From assembly GCA_031292055.1 (NCBI GenBank), contig JARLHV010000014.1:1-64000 (forward strand): 64,000 nucleotides of DNA, given 5' to 3'. Below are positions 32,120 through 41,015 of this stretch, in pieces; position 1 is the first letter of the stretch; every line of letters begins with the position of its first letter. The stretch comes from Desulfosporosinus sp. GTDB taxonomy: Bacteria > Bacillota > Desulfitobacteriia > Desulfitobacteriales > Desulfitobacteriaceae. The notes under the pieces are model-generated. The model was not told the DNA's origin. It did no database searches and worked only from the letters and a program-made list of their open reading frames with translations. The translations under genes were made by a program, and so were the position numbers.

Positions 32120-32158
32120 AAAAACAAAGAGCTCTTTAATAAGGGGCTCTTTGTTTTT
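32120..32158 (+). terminator. intrinsic terminator after rpmF
   Basis: AAAAACAAAGAGC (32120-32132) pairs perfectly with GCTCTTTGTTTTT (32146-32158), T-tract in the second arm. Confidence 0.85.
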
Positions 32159-32233
32159 GGATATAATGAGGTGCGTGCTCCCATAATTCATAGTCATACT
32201 CTATATTCCATTGGGCTTCGACAGGGTAATTTA

Positions 32234-32275
32234 TTGATAACTGAGGCACGATGGTTTATAATTGTGACCAGGTCA
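32234..32275 (+). promoter_or_regulatory. sigma-A promoter with overlapping dyad: probable FapR-controlled promoter of fapR
   Basis: TTGATA (32234-32239), 17-base spacer, TATAAT (32257-32262). The palindrome TGACC-A-GGTCA occupies 32265-32275, over the expected start of transcription. In Bacillus, FapR represses its own operon through a dyad with an ACC/GGT core at the promoter, and malonyl-CoA relieves this. The position and the adjoining fapR gene support the same loop here. Confidence 0.6.
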
Positions 32276-32322
32276 TAAAGCTAATCTTCGAATTGTTAGT
32301 AGGGTAAGAAATGGTGATATAG

Positions 32323-32910
32323 ATGGCTCGTTATAGTAAAGCAGATCGCCGTAAAATATTAGGGGAAGCACTTTTGAAGCATCCGTTCTTTACTGACGAA
32401 GAGCTTGCTGAGCGATTTAAGGTGAGTGTCTCAACCATTCGTTTAGATCGTGGTGAACTGGGGATTCCCGAACTTCGGGAACGAACTCGGGTGGTAGCTC
32501 AAGAAGCGTATTCAACCTTAAAGTCTTTAGATGACCAGGAACTGATTGGAGAATTGCTTGAACTTGTGATTGGAGAGAGAGCGCGTTCTGAGTTAATGAT
32601 CGATGAGAGCATGGTTTTGGCTAAGGCAAGAGTTGCTCGTGGACACTATTTATTTGCCCAGGCCAATTCCTTAGCTATTGCCTTAGTGGATGCGCCGATG
32701 GCCTTGACTGGAAGTGTCGAGCTTAAATTCATACGACCTGTTCAGTTGGGTGAGATAGTCGTTGCTGAAGGCAAAGTACTTAAACGTAAGCAGAGTAAAT
32801 ATTGGGTCCGAGTATCTGTAAAAGTTGATGCAGAGGAAGTGCTCCGAGGGCACTGGGTCCTTTTTGCGCTTGGCGAACTTAAGGATGTACGGGGAACGGA
32901 GTTGGATTAA
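32323..32910 (+). CDS. fapR: fatty-acid biosynthesis transcriptional regulator FapR
   Basis: A 195-residue repressor whose family releases DNA when it binds malonyl-CoA. An N-terminal helix-turn-helix (about 20-50, FTDEELAERFKVSVSTIRLDR) is followed by a linker helix and a hot-dog effector domain (about 75-190) with GHYLFAQANSLAIAL. GGTGA precedes the ATG. It heads the cluster fapR-plsX-fabH-fabK-fabD-fabG-acpP; plsX starts at the base after its stop. Confidence 0.93.
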   Translation: MARYSKADRRKILGEALLKHPFFTDEELAERFKVSVSTIRLDRGELGIPELRERTRVVAQEAYSTLKSLDDQELIGELLELVIGERARSELMIDESMVLAKARVARGHYLFAQANSLAIALVDAPMALTGSVELKFIRPVQLGEIVVAEGKVLKRKQSKYWVRVSVKVDAEEVLRGHWVLFALGELKDVRGTELD

Positions 32911-33894
32911 ATGAGAATTGCTGTCGATGCAATGGGTGGCGATTATGCCCCTGAGGAGATAATAAAAGGGACACGGATGGCCGCAGAAAAAAATCCTGAT
33001 GTACATCTGATTTTGGTAGGGCAAAAAGAGCGAATGCTTCCCTTCCTGACAGGCACAAGACCTAAGAACATATCGCTGGTTGAAGCCACTGAAGTCATTG
33101 AGATGAATGAACATCCCGCGAATGCCGTCCGCAAGAAGAAGGATGCTACAATAGTGGTGGCGACCCGCTTAGTAAAGCAAGGGGAAGCCGATGCCGTCGT
33201 AAGTGCGGGAAGTACTGGGGCGCAAATGGCTGCTGCACTACTCGGTTTAGGACGCATAAAGGGGATCGAACGACCTGCTATTGCCACGGTCCTGCCAACT
33301 GTAGAAGGAGGAAAGTTAGTTCTCGATGTAGGCGCTAATTTGGATGCGACACCAGAGCAACTTTGCCAATATGCGTTGATGGGTAGCATTTATGCAGAAA
33401 GAATCCTGGGGATTCCAAATCCGCGTGTTGGATTACTCAATATAGGAAGTGAAGAAGGCAAAGGAAATGACCTAACTCAGAAAGCTTATCCTTTGCTTAA
33501 AGAAGCAGCGATTAATTTTATTGGAAATATTGAGGGACGGGATATACCTTATGGACGTGCTGATGTCGTCGTTTGTGAAGGTTTTGTCGGGAATGTCTTA
33601 CTCAAAATGGGTGAAGGGCTGGCGGCAGTATTATTTCAGCTGATCAAGGAGAAAATCACGTCAAATATGATTCGGAAGTTAGGCGCCCTGGTGGTGAAAC
33701 CAGGGTTAAAAGAGATCGCCCAGATGATGGACTACGCTGAGTATGGAGGTGCTCCATTGTTTGGGGTCAATGGGATTAGTATTATTTGTCATGGAAGTTC
33801 ACAAGCAAAGGCGATCTTTAATGCCATCCGTGTAGCTCAGGAATGTGTGCAAACGCGTTTTATTGAACAGATTCGAGAAGAGCTCCCTAAGTGA
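32911..33894 (+). CDS. plsX: phosphate acyltransferase PlsX
   Basis: A 327-residue enzyme converting acyl-ACP to acyl phosphate, the first step of phospholipid synthesis through PlsX/PlsY. It begins with the family signature MRIAVDAMGGDYAPEEII and contains SAGSTGAQMAAAL (about 97-109) and GFVGNVLLKMGEG (about 225-237). The start directly abuts the fapR stop. The 16189 fatty-acid kinase could feed the same acyl-phosphate pool. Confidence 0.95.
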   Translation: MRIAVDAMGGDYAPEEIIKGTRMAAEKNPDVHLILVGQKERMLPFLTGTRPKNISLVEATEVIEMNEHPANAVRKKKDATIVVATRLVKQGEADAVVSAGSTGAQMAAALLGLGRIKGIERPAIATVLPTVEGGKLVLDVGANLDATPEQLCQYALMGSIYAERILGIPNPRVGLLNIGSEEGKGNDLTQKAYPLLKEAAINFIGNIEGRDIPYGRADVVVCEGFVGNVLLKMGEGLAAVLFQLIKEKITSNMIRKLGALVVKPGLKEIAQMMDYAEYGGAPLFGVNGISIICHGSSQAKAIFNAIRVAQECVQTRFIEQIREELPK

Positions 33895-33926
33895 GTCTGA
33901 TGTTTAATAAATAGAAAAGAGGACAT

Positions 33927-34934
33927 ATGACTATGCGAAGTGTCGGAATTGTGGGGACAGGATCATATCTTCCTGATAAGGTTTTAAGCAACGCGGATTT
34001 AGCAAAATTTGTCGATACAAACGATGAGTGGATTGCTTCTCGTACTGGGATCAGGCAACGACATATTGCCGAAAAGGACATGCCTACCTCGGAACTGTGT
34101 TATCAAGCGGGATTGAGGGCTCTTGAAGATGCTCAGATTGTGCCTGAAGAGATTGATCTCATCATTGTAGCGACGATGACACCGGATTATGCATTTCCGG
34201 CAACAGCCTGTCTCGTTGCCGATCGGCTAGGGGCAAAAAATGCTGCAGCTTTTGATTTGGAAGCAGCTTGCAGCGGATTTATCTTTGCGTTGGCGACGGC
34301 TAGCCAGTTTGTTGCCACGGGGATGTATAAAACAGTGCTTGTTATTGGCGGGGAAGTGTTGAGCAAAATTCTTAACTGGGAAGATCGTTCGACCTGCATT
34401 CTCTTTGGTGATGGCGCTGGCGCAGCAGTTTTACAAGCAGTTAAAGAGGGATTCGGTTTTTTGAGTTTTGAATTAGGTGCCGATGGTTCTGGCGGTAAAT
34501 TACTCAGTCAACCAGCAGGTGGCTCGAAGTGTCCGGCGAGTCTGGAAACAGTGGGGAAAAATTTACACACCTTGCAGATGGAGGGCAGAGAAGTTTATAA
34601 ATTTGCCGTTCGGATTATGGGGGACGTTTCAGTAAAGGTTTTGGAGAAGGCTGGGATAAAGAAAGAGGATGTAGATCTTTTTCTCCCGCATCAGGCCAAT
34701 ACGCGCATTATAGATGCTGCTGTCAAGCGGCTGGGAATATCTCCAGATAAAGTTGTTGTTAATCTCGATAAGTATGGTAATATGTCGGCAGCGTCCATTC
34801 CAGTTGCCTTAGATGAAGCGGTTAAAGCGAGACGGATTACCGAGGGAGATACCATCGTTATGGTCGGATTTGGCGCAGGGCTTACTTGGGGAGCGTGTGT
34901 TTTGAAATGGACGAAAGTAGGGCTAAAAGTATGA
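33927..34934 (+). CDS. fabH: 3-oxoacyl-ACP synthase III
   Basis: A 335-residue condensing enzyme that starts fatty-acid synthesis by joining an acyl-CoA to malonyl-ACP. The Cys-His-Asn triad is visible: Cys in FDLEAACSGFIFAL (about 113), His in LPHQANTRI (about 253) and Asn in YGNMSAAS (about 283). AGAGGA precedes the ATG. Its stop overlaps the fabK start (ATGA at 34931). Confidence 0.95.
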   Translation: MTMRSVGIVGTGSYLPDKVLSNADLAKFVDTNDEWIASRTGIRQRHIAEKDMPTSELCYQAGLRALEDAQIVPEEIDLIIVATMTPDYAFPATACLVADRLGAKNAAAFDLEAACSGFIFALATASQFVATGMYKTVLVIGGEVLSKILNWEDRSTCILFGDGAGAAVLQAVKEGFGFLSFELGADGSGGKLLSQPAGGSKCPASLETVGKNLHTLQMEGREVYKFAVRIMGDVSVKVLEKAGIKKEDVDLFLPHQANTRIIDAAVKRLGISPDKVVVNLDKYGNMSAASIPVALDEAVKARRITEGDTIVMVGFGAGLTWGACVLKWTKVGLKV

Positions 34935-35899
34935 TTAAAACAATGATTAAAACAAAGATTTGTGAATTAATTGGGATTGAGTATCCGATTTTCCAAGGTG
35001 GGATGGCTTGGGTTGCAACTGGAGAATTGGCTGCTGCAGTGTCGGAAAGCGGAGGTTTAGGCATCATTGGTTCTGGACAAGCGCCTGCGAATTGGTTGCG
35101 TCAAGAAATTCACAAAGTGAAAGGGATCACTAACAAGCCGTACGGGGTCAATGTCATGCTGATGTCCCCATTTGTCGATGAAGTCATGCAGGTTATTCTG
35201 GAGGAACGTGTTCCCGTGATTACAACGGGGGCAGGGAATCCTGGCAAGTATGTGCCCATGCTTAAAGAAATCGGAACGAAGATCATTCCGGTGGTTGCCT
35301 CAGTTGCGTTAGCTAAACGACTGGAAAAGGCCGGAGTTGATGCCTTAATCGCCGAAGGTATGGAGTCCGGCGGACATATCGGAGAGATTGGAACCTTTCC
35401 TCTGGTTCCTCAAGTGGTTGATGCCGTTAAAATCCCGGTCATTGCTGCTGGAGGGATCGTGGATGGTCGAGGCTTAATAGCGGCATTAGCCCTCGGTGCC
35501 GAGGGGGTGCAAATGGGAACACGTTTTATGTGCGCGGAAGAATGTACCATTTCACACCTTATTAAAGATAAGATTATTCGCGCCAGAGATCGAGCTACTG
35601 TAATTACAGGACGGTCAACGGGGCATCCGGTTCGTTGTCTGGATAATCATTTTACCCGTGAAATTGATGAATATGAACGGGAAGGGATGGCGCCTGAAGA
35701 GATTAGCAAATTGGGTGTTGGGAGATTGCGCTTAGCCATGGTGGATGGAGATGTTGAGTATGGTTCAATTATGGCCGGTCAAATTGCTGGAGCGGTTAAA
35801 CGTGTTGAGCCTGCAGCCCGAATTATTCAGGATATCATGCAATCTGCAGAACGAGAATATGAGCGTCTTTCAGAACGGTTTGGGGAGAGGAGGGTCTGA
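34931..35899 (+). CDS. fabK: enoyl-ACP reductase II (FMN-dependent)
   Basis: A 322-residue flavoprotein of the nitronate monooxygenase fold that reduces enoyl-ACP in the last step of each elongation cycle. Features: PIFQGGMAWVATGELAAAVS near the N-terminus, GHIGEIGTFPLVPQVV, PVIAAGGIVDGRG and GAEGVQMGTRF (phosphate and FMN sites). The ATG at 34931 overlaps the fabH stop and has AGTAGGG upstream; earlier ATGs lie inside fabH. No fabI or fabL is seen, so FabK probably supplies this step. Confidence 0.92.
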   Translation: MIKTMIKTKICELIGIEYPIFQGGMAWVATGELAAAVSESGGLGIIGSGQAPANWLRQEIHKVKGITNKPYGVNVMLMSPFVDEVMQVILEERVPVITTGAGNPGKYVPMLKEIGTKIIPVVASVALAKRLEKAGVDALIAEGMESGGHIGEIGTFPLVPQVVDAVKIPVIAAGGIVDGRGLIAALALGAEGVQMGTRFMCAEECTISHLIKDKIIRARDRATVITGRSTGHPVRCLDNHFTREIDEYEREGMAPEEISKLGVGRLRLAMVDGDVEYGSIMAGQIAGAVKRVEPAARIIQDIMQSAEREYERLSERFGERRV

Positions 35900-35901
35900 A
35901 T

Positions 35902-36837
35902 TTGGGTAAACTGGCCTTTATTTTTCCTGGACAAGGATCCCAGTATGTCGGAATGGGACAGGAACTATTTCAGACTCCCAGTGGGATGAAGATAAAGGAG
36001 ATAGCACGTGAGATTCTAGGAAGTAAGTTTCTGGCCTTACTGGAGGAGGGCCCGGAAGAAGAACTTCAACAGACGGTTAACACTCAGCCAGCGATATTAC
36101 TGGTTAGTGTGGCTGCTTGGCTGCACCTTCATGAGGCGGGAATTGAACCGGATTATGTTGCAGGGCACAGTCTTGGCGAGTATTCGGCCCATGTAGCTGC
36201 GGGCAGTCTGGACTTGGCTGAGGCCTTACGCGTGGTCAAGCGGCGTGGAGAACTCATGCAAGAAGCTGTTCCTGCTGGGGGAGGGATGGCTGCCATTTTG
36301 GGGCTCTCTACTGATCAGGTGGAGAAAGCCTGCCAACGAGCAGCAGAGCACGGTGTGGTCGCACCTGCGAATTACAATTGTCCAGGACAAGTGGTTATTT
36401 CTGGAGAATTAGTGGCCGTAGCCTATGCTATAGAGGTTGCCAAGGAACTAGGGGCCAAACGGGCGATACCGCTGGTAGTGAGCGGACCATTTCACTCCCG
36501 TCTTATGGCGCGAGTGGGGGAAGCTTTACGGCTGGTTTTAGAGGGCGTGTCTTGGCATACTCCACGTTACCCTGTTATTGCGAATATTGACGCCACTGAA
36601 GTTTGTTCTGTGGAACGTACAGTGAGCACGTTGGTTGAGCAAGTGAGTGGTGCTGTGCGTTGGGAGCAATCTGTTCGCCATCTTCTGGACTTAGGGGTCG
36701 ATACCTTCGTAGAGTGCGGTCCAGGTAAGGTACTGACTGGTTTGGTTAAAAAAATTGCCCCCGGTGCCAATCTCCTCCGCATAGAGGATCTGGCGTCCTT
36801 AAAAAAGTCACTTGCATATTTGAAGGAGAGTCGTTAA
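35902..36837 (+). CDS. fabD: malonyl-CoA:ACP transacylase
   Basis: A 311-residue acyltransferase loading malonyl groups onto ACP. FIFPGQGSQYVGMG opens the protein; the serine nucleophile is in AGHSLGEYSAHVAAG (Ser about 88), and His lies in VSGPFHSRLM (about 197). The start is TTG at 35902 after GAGAGGAGGG, two bases past the fabK stop. Confidence 0.95.
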   Translation: MGKLAFIFPGQGSQYVGMGQELFQTPSGMKIKEIAREILGSKFLALLEEGPEEELQQTVNTQPAILLVSVAAWLHLHEAGIEPDYVAGHSLGEYSAHVAAGSLDLAEALRVVKRRGELMQEAVPAGGGMAAILGLSTDQVEKACQRAAEHGVVAPANYNCPGQVVISGELVAVAYAIEVAKELGAKRAIPLVVSGPFHSRLMARVGEALRLVLEGVSWHTPRYPVIANIDATEVCSVERTVSTLVEQVSGAVRWEQSVRHLLDLGVDTFVECGPGKVLTGLVKKIAPGANLLRIEDLASLKKSLAYLKESR

Positions 36838-36838
36838 A

Positions 36839-37582
36839 ATGATGCTGAATGATAGCGTGGCCATCGTCACAGGGAGTGGGCGAGGGATTGGACGCGCCAT
36901 AGCTCTGGAATTGGCAGGAGCGGGTGCAAAAGTTGTTATTAACTATGCGGGGCGTTCCGATAAAGCTGAGGAAACCGTCCAGTTGATCCGTGCAGCTGGC
37001 GGAGAAAGTCTGGCTGTTCAAGCGGATGTGAGCCAAGCGAGTGATGTTGATCGCTTAATACGAACCACGTTAGATCAGTTCGGTAAGATTGATATTCTCG
37101 TTAACAATGCTGGCATCACACGGGATTCTCTCTTGCTCCGCATGAAAGAAGCGGATTGGGATACGGTCTTGGCTACAAATCTTAAAGGAGTTTTTCTCTG
37201 CACCAAAGCGGTAAGCAAAGGAATGCTCAAACAACGTTCAGGTGTTATTGTTAATATCTCCTCTGTAGTGGGTCTTTCCGGAAATGCCGGACAAGCCAAC
37301 TATGCGGCAGCTAAAGCTGGAGTGATCGGATTTTCAAAGTCCATTGCCAAGGAATTTGCATCTCGCGGAATTCGTGTCAATGTGGTAGCGCCGGGGTATA
37401 TTATTACAGATATGACGGAAACCTTATCAGACGGGGTTCAAAGTGACGTTCTGAGCGCAATCCCACTCGGTCGCCTAGGGAAGCCGGAAGACGTTGCCAA
37501 AGCAGTTCGATTCCTTGTGTCCCCGGAGGCATCCTACATAACAGGACAGATTTTTTGTGTCGATGGGGGTATGGATATATAA
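36839..37582 (+). CDS. fabG: 3-oxoacyl-ACP reductase
   Basis: A 247-residue NADPH-dependent short-chain dehydrogenase. The Rossmann motif TGSGRGIGRAIA (about 11-22), NNAG (about 89-92) and the Ser-Tyr-Lys catalytic set (NISSVVG, then YAAAKAG) are intact; the C-terminus GQIFCVDGGMDI is typical of FabG. ATG-ATG start after AAGGAGA. Confidence 0.95.
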   Translation: MMLNDSVAIVTGSGRGIGRAIALELAGAGAKVVINYAGRSDKAEETVQLIRAAGGESLAVQADVSQASDVDRLIRTTLDQFGKIDILVNNAGITRDSLLLRMKEADWDTVLATNLKGVFLCTKAVSKGMLKQRSGVIVNISSVVGLSGNAGQANYAAAKAGVIGFSKSIAKEFASRGIRVNVVAPGYIITDMTETLSDGVQSDVLSAIPLGRLGKPEDVAKAVRFLVSPEASYITGQIFCVDGGMDI

Positions 37583-37617
37583 TCAATCTAATCTGTGAGA
37601 GGAGGTGAAGAAGCAGC

Positions 37618-37845
37618 ATGGGAGTTTTCGAGAAAGTAAAAGCCATCGTCGTCGAACAACTTGGGGTAGATGAAGTTAATGTTACCCCGGAAACCTCCTT
37701 TGAAGAGCTAAATGCAGATTCTTTGGATATCGTTGAATTAATTATGGCTCTTGAAGAGGCATTCGACTTGGATATTCCCGATGAGGAAGCCGAAAAGATC
37801 CGGACAGTTGGAAATGCAGTGAGCTACATCACGGATAACAAATAA
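37618..37845 (+). CDS. acpP: acyl carrier protein
   Basis: A 75-residue acidic carrier protein. Serine 35 in the motif [13 protein letters not shown] receives 4'-phosphopantetheine. AGGAGGTG lies upstream of the ATG at 37618. A terminator follows, ending the first fab transcription unit. Confidence 0.96.
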   Translation: MGVFEKVKAIVVEQLGVDEVNVTPETSFEELNADSLDIVELIMALEEAFDLDIPDEEAEKIRTVGNAVSYITDNK

Positions 37846-37851
37846 ACAAGA

Positions 37852-37885
37852 AAAGGTCCCGTACTCAGATGCGGGGCTTTCTTTT
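37852..37885 (+). terminator. intrinsic terminator after acpP
   Basis: AAAGGTCCCGTA pairs with TGCGGGGCTTT (one bulge and one G.T pair) around CTCAGA, followed by CTTTT. Confidence 0.65.
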
Positions 37886-37965
37886 AAGAGGATAATCTTT
37901 CTTCTTTACAGCAAAGTGTAACAGGGAGAGAGTTCAGATAGATGTTTAGAGGTCTTTGCTACTCA

Positions 37966-37987
37966 TACTTGACGATATGTTCAAGTA
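37966..37987. promoter_or_regulatory. 22-bp dyad upstream of the second FabK-like gene
   Basis: TACTTGA (37966-37972) and TCAAGTA (37981-37987) form a perfect 7-bp inverted repeat with an eight-base centre. It lies 24 bases before the 38012 start codon. The form suits a MarR-type (FabT/FadR-like) operator; the regulator is unknown. Confidence 0.4.
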
Positions 37988-38011
37988 GAACTCTGACAGG
38001 GAGGAAAGATT

Positions 38012-38974
38012 GTGAAAATACCCGAACTTCGTATTGCAAATTTAGTGGCTAAAATTCCTGTTATACAGGGAGGAATGGCCGTAAGGATATCCATGGCTCC
38101 CCTCGCAGCAGCTGTTGCTGAGGAAGGGGGGATCGGAACAATTGCTGGCAGTGGTTTGTCTGTGGAGGAACTAAGAGCAGAAATTCGCGAAGCACGTCGG
38201 CTTACCAAAGGAATTATCGGAGTAAACGTGATGTTTGCGGTCACTGAATTTGCTCAGCTGGTTCACGCCGCATTTGATGAAAAAATTGATCTTTTGGTTT
38301 CAGGCGCTGGCTTTTCCAGGGACATGTTCACTTGGGGTAAAGAAAAAGGGATTCCGGTCGTGCCCATCGTTTCCTCGGCAAAACTTGCTAAATTATCGGA
38401 AAAGCTTGGGGCAGCTGCTGTGATTGTGGAAGGGTTTGAGGCTGGTGGTCATTTAGGGACGGATAATCGTTCCATACACGATATTTTACCGGAAGTAATA
38501 GCTGCGGTCAGTATTCCGGTCATAGGTGCTGGAGGTTTCGTCAATGGGGAAGATGTCGCACAGACCCTGAAACTTGGTGCCGATGGGGTGCAAATGGGAA
38601 CTCGGTTTGCGCTTAGCAAAGAGAGCGGTGCAGCTCTCGCTTGGAAAGAGCAAATGTTAAAGGCTACTGAAGAGGATATTGTTATTATTCATAGCCCAGT
38701 TGGCTTACCAGGGCGGGGGATAAGGAACCCCTTCACCCGGGCTCTTGAAGAAAAAGTGGATGTCAAGCCAAAGGAATGTAATCATTGTCTCAAACGGTGT
38801 GAGAGAAACTTTTGTATCATGAGCCGATTAGTTAAAGCTCAACAAGGTGATGTGCGAGAGGGGCTTATATTTTCAGGGGCCAAGGTTTATAAGATTAAAG
38901 AAATTTTGTCCGTGCATGAAATTTTTGAGGATATCAAAAAGGCAATACTTGGCTTAAAGGAGGAAAAGTGTTGA
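38012..38974 (+). CDS. nitronate monooxygenase / FabK-like flavoprotein with C-terminal cysteine cluster
   Basis: A 320-residue relative of FabK (IQGGMAVRISMAPLAAAVAEEGG start, GGHLGTDN, PVIGAGGFVNGED, GADGVQMGTRF). It differs by a C-terminal cluster CNHCLKRCERNFC (about 257-269) that could bind a metal or Fe-S centre, also known in clostridial nitronate-monooxygenase-like proteins. GTG start at 38012 after GGGAGGA. It sits between acpP and fabF with its own leader, so a role in fatty-acid metabolism is likely, but the reaction is not certain. Confidence 0.78.
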   Translation: MKIPELRIANLVAKIPVIQGGMAVRISMAPLAAAVAEEGGIGTIAGSGLSVEELRAEIREARRLTKGIIGVNVMFAVTEFAQLVHAAFDEKIDLLVSGAGFSRDMFTWGKEKGIPVVPIVSSAKLAKLSEKLGAAAVIVEGFEAGGHLGTDNRSIHDILPEVIAAVSIPVIGAGGFVNGEDVAQTLKLGADGVQMGTRFALSKESGAALAWKEQMLKATEEDIVIIHSPVGLPGRGIRNPFTRALEEKVDVKPKECNHCLKRCERNFCIMSRLVKAQQGDVREGLIFSGAKVYKIKEILSVHEIFEDIKKAILGLKEEKC

Positions 38975-40209
38975 AAAACCGCGCAGTTATTACGGGCATG
39001 GGTGTTGTCTCTCCTGTGGGAAACCAGCTGGAGGAATTCTGGAATAATCTAATTGAAGGAAAATCCGGAATCGGGTTATTGACGCGTTTTGATACTACCG
39101 GTTTACCCACAAAGGTTGCTGGTGAGGTCAAAAATTTCGAACCAACAGAATGGATTAATAAAAAAGAGAGTCGACATATGGATCGGTTTTCCCAATTTGC
39201 CGTGGCTGCAGCTAAGATGGCTTTGCAAGATGCGGGGCTGGATTTAGAGAAAGTGGACAAGGAACGCGCCGGAGCTGTAATGGGCTGTGGGATCGGGGGC
39301 GTGATAACGTTTGAAGAACAAAAAGAGGTACTCATGAGTAAGGGGAGTGGCCGGATTACGCCGTTTTTTGTGCCAATGCTGATTAGTAACATGGCGGCTG
39401 GACATCTCTCGATTGAGTTTGGCTTACAGGGATCGAGTATGACAATCGCCACAGCTTGTGCTTCGGCCACCAACGCGATTGGCGAGGCCTTGCGGATTAT
39501 TCAACGCGGAGAAGCCGATGTTGTGTTTTGTGGAGGAACTGAGGCACCGATTACGAGTTTGGCCTTCGCCGGTTTTTGCGCGGCTAAAACGATGTCAACT
39601 GAAAAGGAAAACCCGGAACAAGCGTGTCGACCCTTTGATAAACGGCGGAGTGGCTTTGTCATGGGCGAAGGAGCAGGGGTTTTGATTCTGGAATCCTTGG
39701 AACACGCTGAGGCTCGTGGTGCTCACATTTATGCCGAACTGGCTGGTTATGGAAGCACATCGGATGCCTATCATATTACGACTCCGATTCCTGGTGGCGA
39801 TGGTGCAGTTCGGGCGATGCGACTTGCCTTAAAGGATGCAGGGGTAAGTGTTGAAGACGTTGACTATATCAATGCGCATGGTACCAGCACAGGGCCCAAC
39901 GATGCGACGGAAACCGCTGCCATTAAAACTGTGTTTGGCAGTTATGCCTCAAAGGTAGCGATTAGCTCGACTAAATCCATGACGGGACATTTGATGGGGG
40001 CTGCGGGAGCCATCGAAGGGATAATTTGTGCGCTTAGTATTGAGCGGGGAGCAATCCCCCCCACGACGAATTATGGAGAGCCGGACCCGGATTGTGATCT
40101 TGATTATGTTCCGAATAAAGCTCGAAAACAAACAGTGAATGTAGCGATGTCCAATTCCTTAGGTTTTGGTGGGCATAATGCCACCATCGTCTTTAAAAAA
40201 TTCGTTTAA
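38968..40209 (+). CDS. fabF: 3-oxoacyl-ACP synthase II
   Basis: A 413-residue elongating condensing enzyme. Cys-His-His catalytic residues appear in IATACASATNAIG (Cys about 165), NAHGTSTGPND (about 305) and KSMTGHLMGAAG (about 342). The start (GTG 38968 or TTG 38971) overlaps the end of the preceding gene, after AAAGGAGG. It is followed by rnc after 20 bases. Confidence 0.95.
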   Translation: MLKNRAVITGMGVVSPVGNQLEEFWNNLIEGKSGIGLLTRFDTTGLPTKVAGEVKNFEPTEWINKKESRHMDRFSQFAVAAAKMALQDAGLDLEKVDKERAGAVMGCGIGGVITFEEQKEVLMSKGSGRITPFFVPMLISNMAAGHLSIEFGLQGSSMTIATACASATNAIGEALRIIQRGEADVVFCGGTEAPITSLAFAGFCAAKTMSTEKENPEQACRPFDKRRSGFVMGEGAGVLILESLEHAEARGAHIYAELAGYGSTSDAYHITTPIPGGDGAVRAMRLALKDAGVSVEDVDYINAHGTSTGPNDATETAAIKTVFGSYASKVAISSTKSMTGHLMGAAGAIEGIICALSIERGAIPPTTNYGEPDPDCDLDYVPNKARKQTVNVAMSNSLGFGGHNATIVFKKFV

Positions 40210-40229
40210 AGGTAAGGAGATCTAAATTA

Positions 40230-41015
40230 ATGGTTGAGAAGAGCCGTAACGTGACTGCAAATTATATAAAGACGGAGGGAAGGTCAGGGCGAAAGAAATA
40301 TGTCGCGGCTGCGCTGGAACAAGAACCAGGACTTAAATTAGCTAAGCGATTGGGGCTTCAGATCCTGCCCAATCGCTTGTTTAGCACGGCCTTGACTCAC
40401 CCTTCATATGTCTTTGAAAATCCTCAGTACGGTAAAGAAAATAACCAACGTCTTGAGTTTTTGGGTGATGCAATTTTGGACTTTGTGATTGCGGAGTATC
40501 TATATCTATCTTATCCGGATCGACCGGAAGGAGAGCTCACCAAAATGCGGGCTGCTGTCGTGAATGAAACGACTCTGGCTCACAAAGCGCATGAAATTGA
40601 GTTGGGGCAAGAGCTTTTATTAGGCAAGGGGGAGCAGGTATCCGGTGGACGTGAACGCCCCTCCATTTTAGCAGATGCTTGGGAAGCGGTTATTGGAGCG
40701 ATTTATTTGCAATATGGATTGCAAGAAGCGCGTCGGGTAATTTTGGAGTTACTCAAACCGTGCATTGACGAAGTTGCCGAAGGGAATTATGGGGACTACA
40801 AAACCGTATTACAGGAAAAAGCTCAACGGGAGGAAAAAGAAGTAAACTATCAGATCTTAGTGGAAGAAGGACCTGATCACAATAAGTGCTTTACGGCCGG
40901 CGTTTTTCTGCAAGGGATTTTAATGGGGAAAGGTGTGGGGCGCACCAAAAAAGAAGCAGAGCAACATGCAGCAAGGCAGGTGCTGGAGCTGTGGGGGCGA
41001 GAGAACGATGGCTAA
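40230..41015 (+). CDS. rnc: ribonuclease III
   Basis: A 261-residue double-strand-specific endoribonuclease that processes rRNA precursors. The N-terminus is about 35 residues longer than usual (basic, ending EQEPGLKLAKRLGL). The RNase III signature NQRLEFLGDAILDFV (about 69-83) and acidic residues in ADAWEAVIGAIY are present; the dsRNA-binding domain covers about 188-257. The stop overlaps the smc start by eight bases. Confidence 0.93.
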   Translation: MVEKSRNVTANYIKTEGRSGRKKYVAAALEQEPGLKLAKRLGLQILPNRLFSTALTHPSYVFENPQYGKENNQRLEFLGDAILDFVIAEYLYLSYPDRPEGELTKMRAAVVNETTLAHKAHEIELGQELLLGKGEQVSGGRERPSILADAWEAVIGAIYLQYGLQEARRVILELLKPCIDEVAEGNYGDYKTVLQEKAQREEKEVNYQILVEEGPDHNKCFTAGVFLQGILMGKGVGRTKKEAEQHAARQVLELWGRENDG

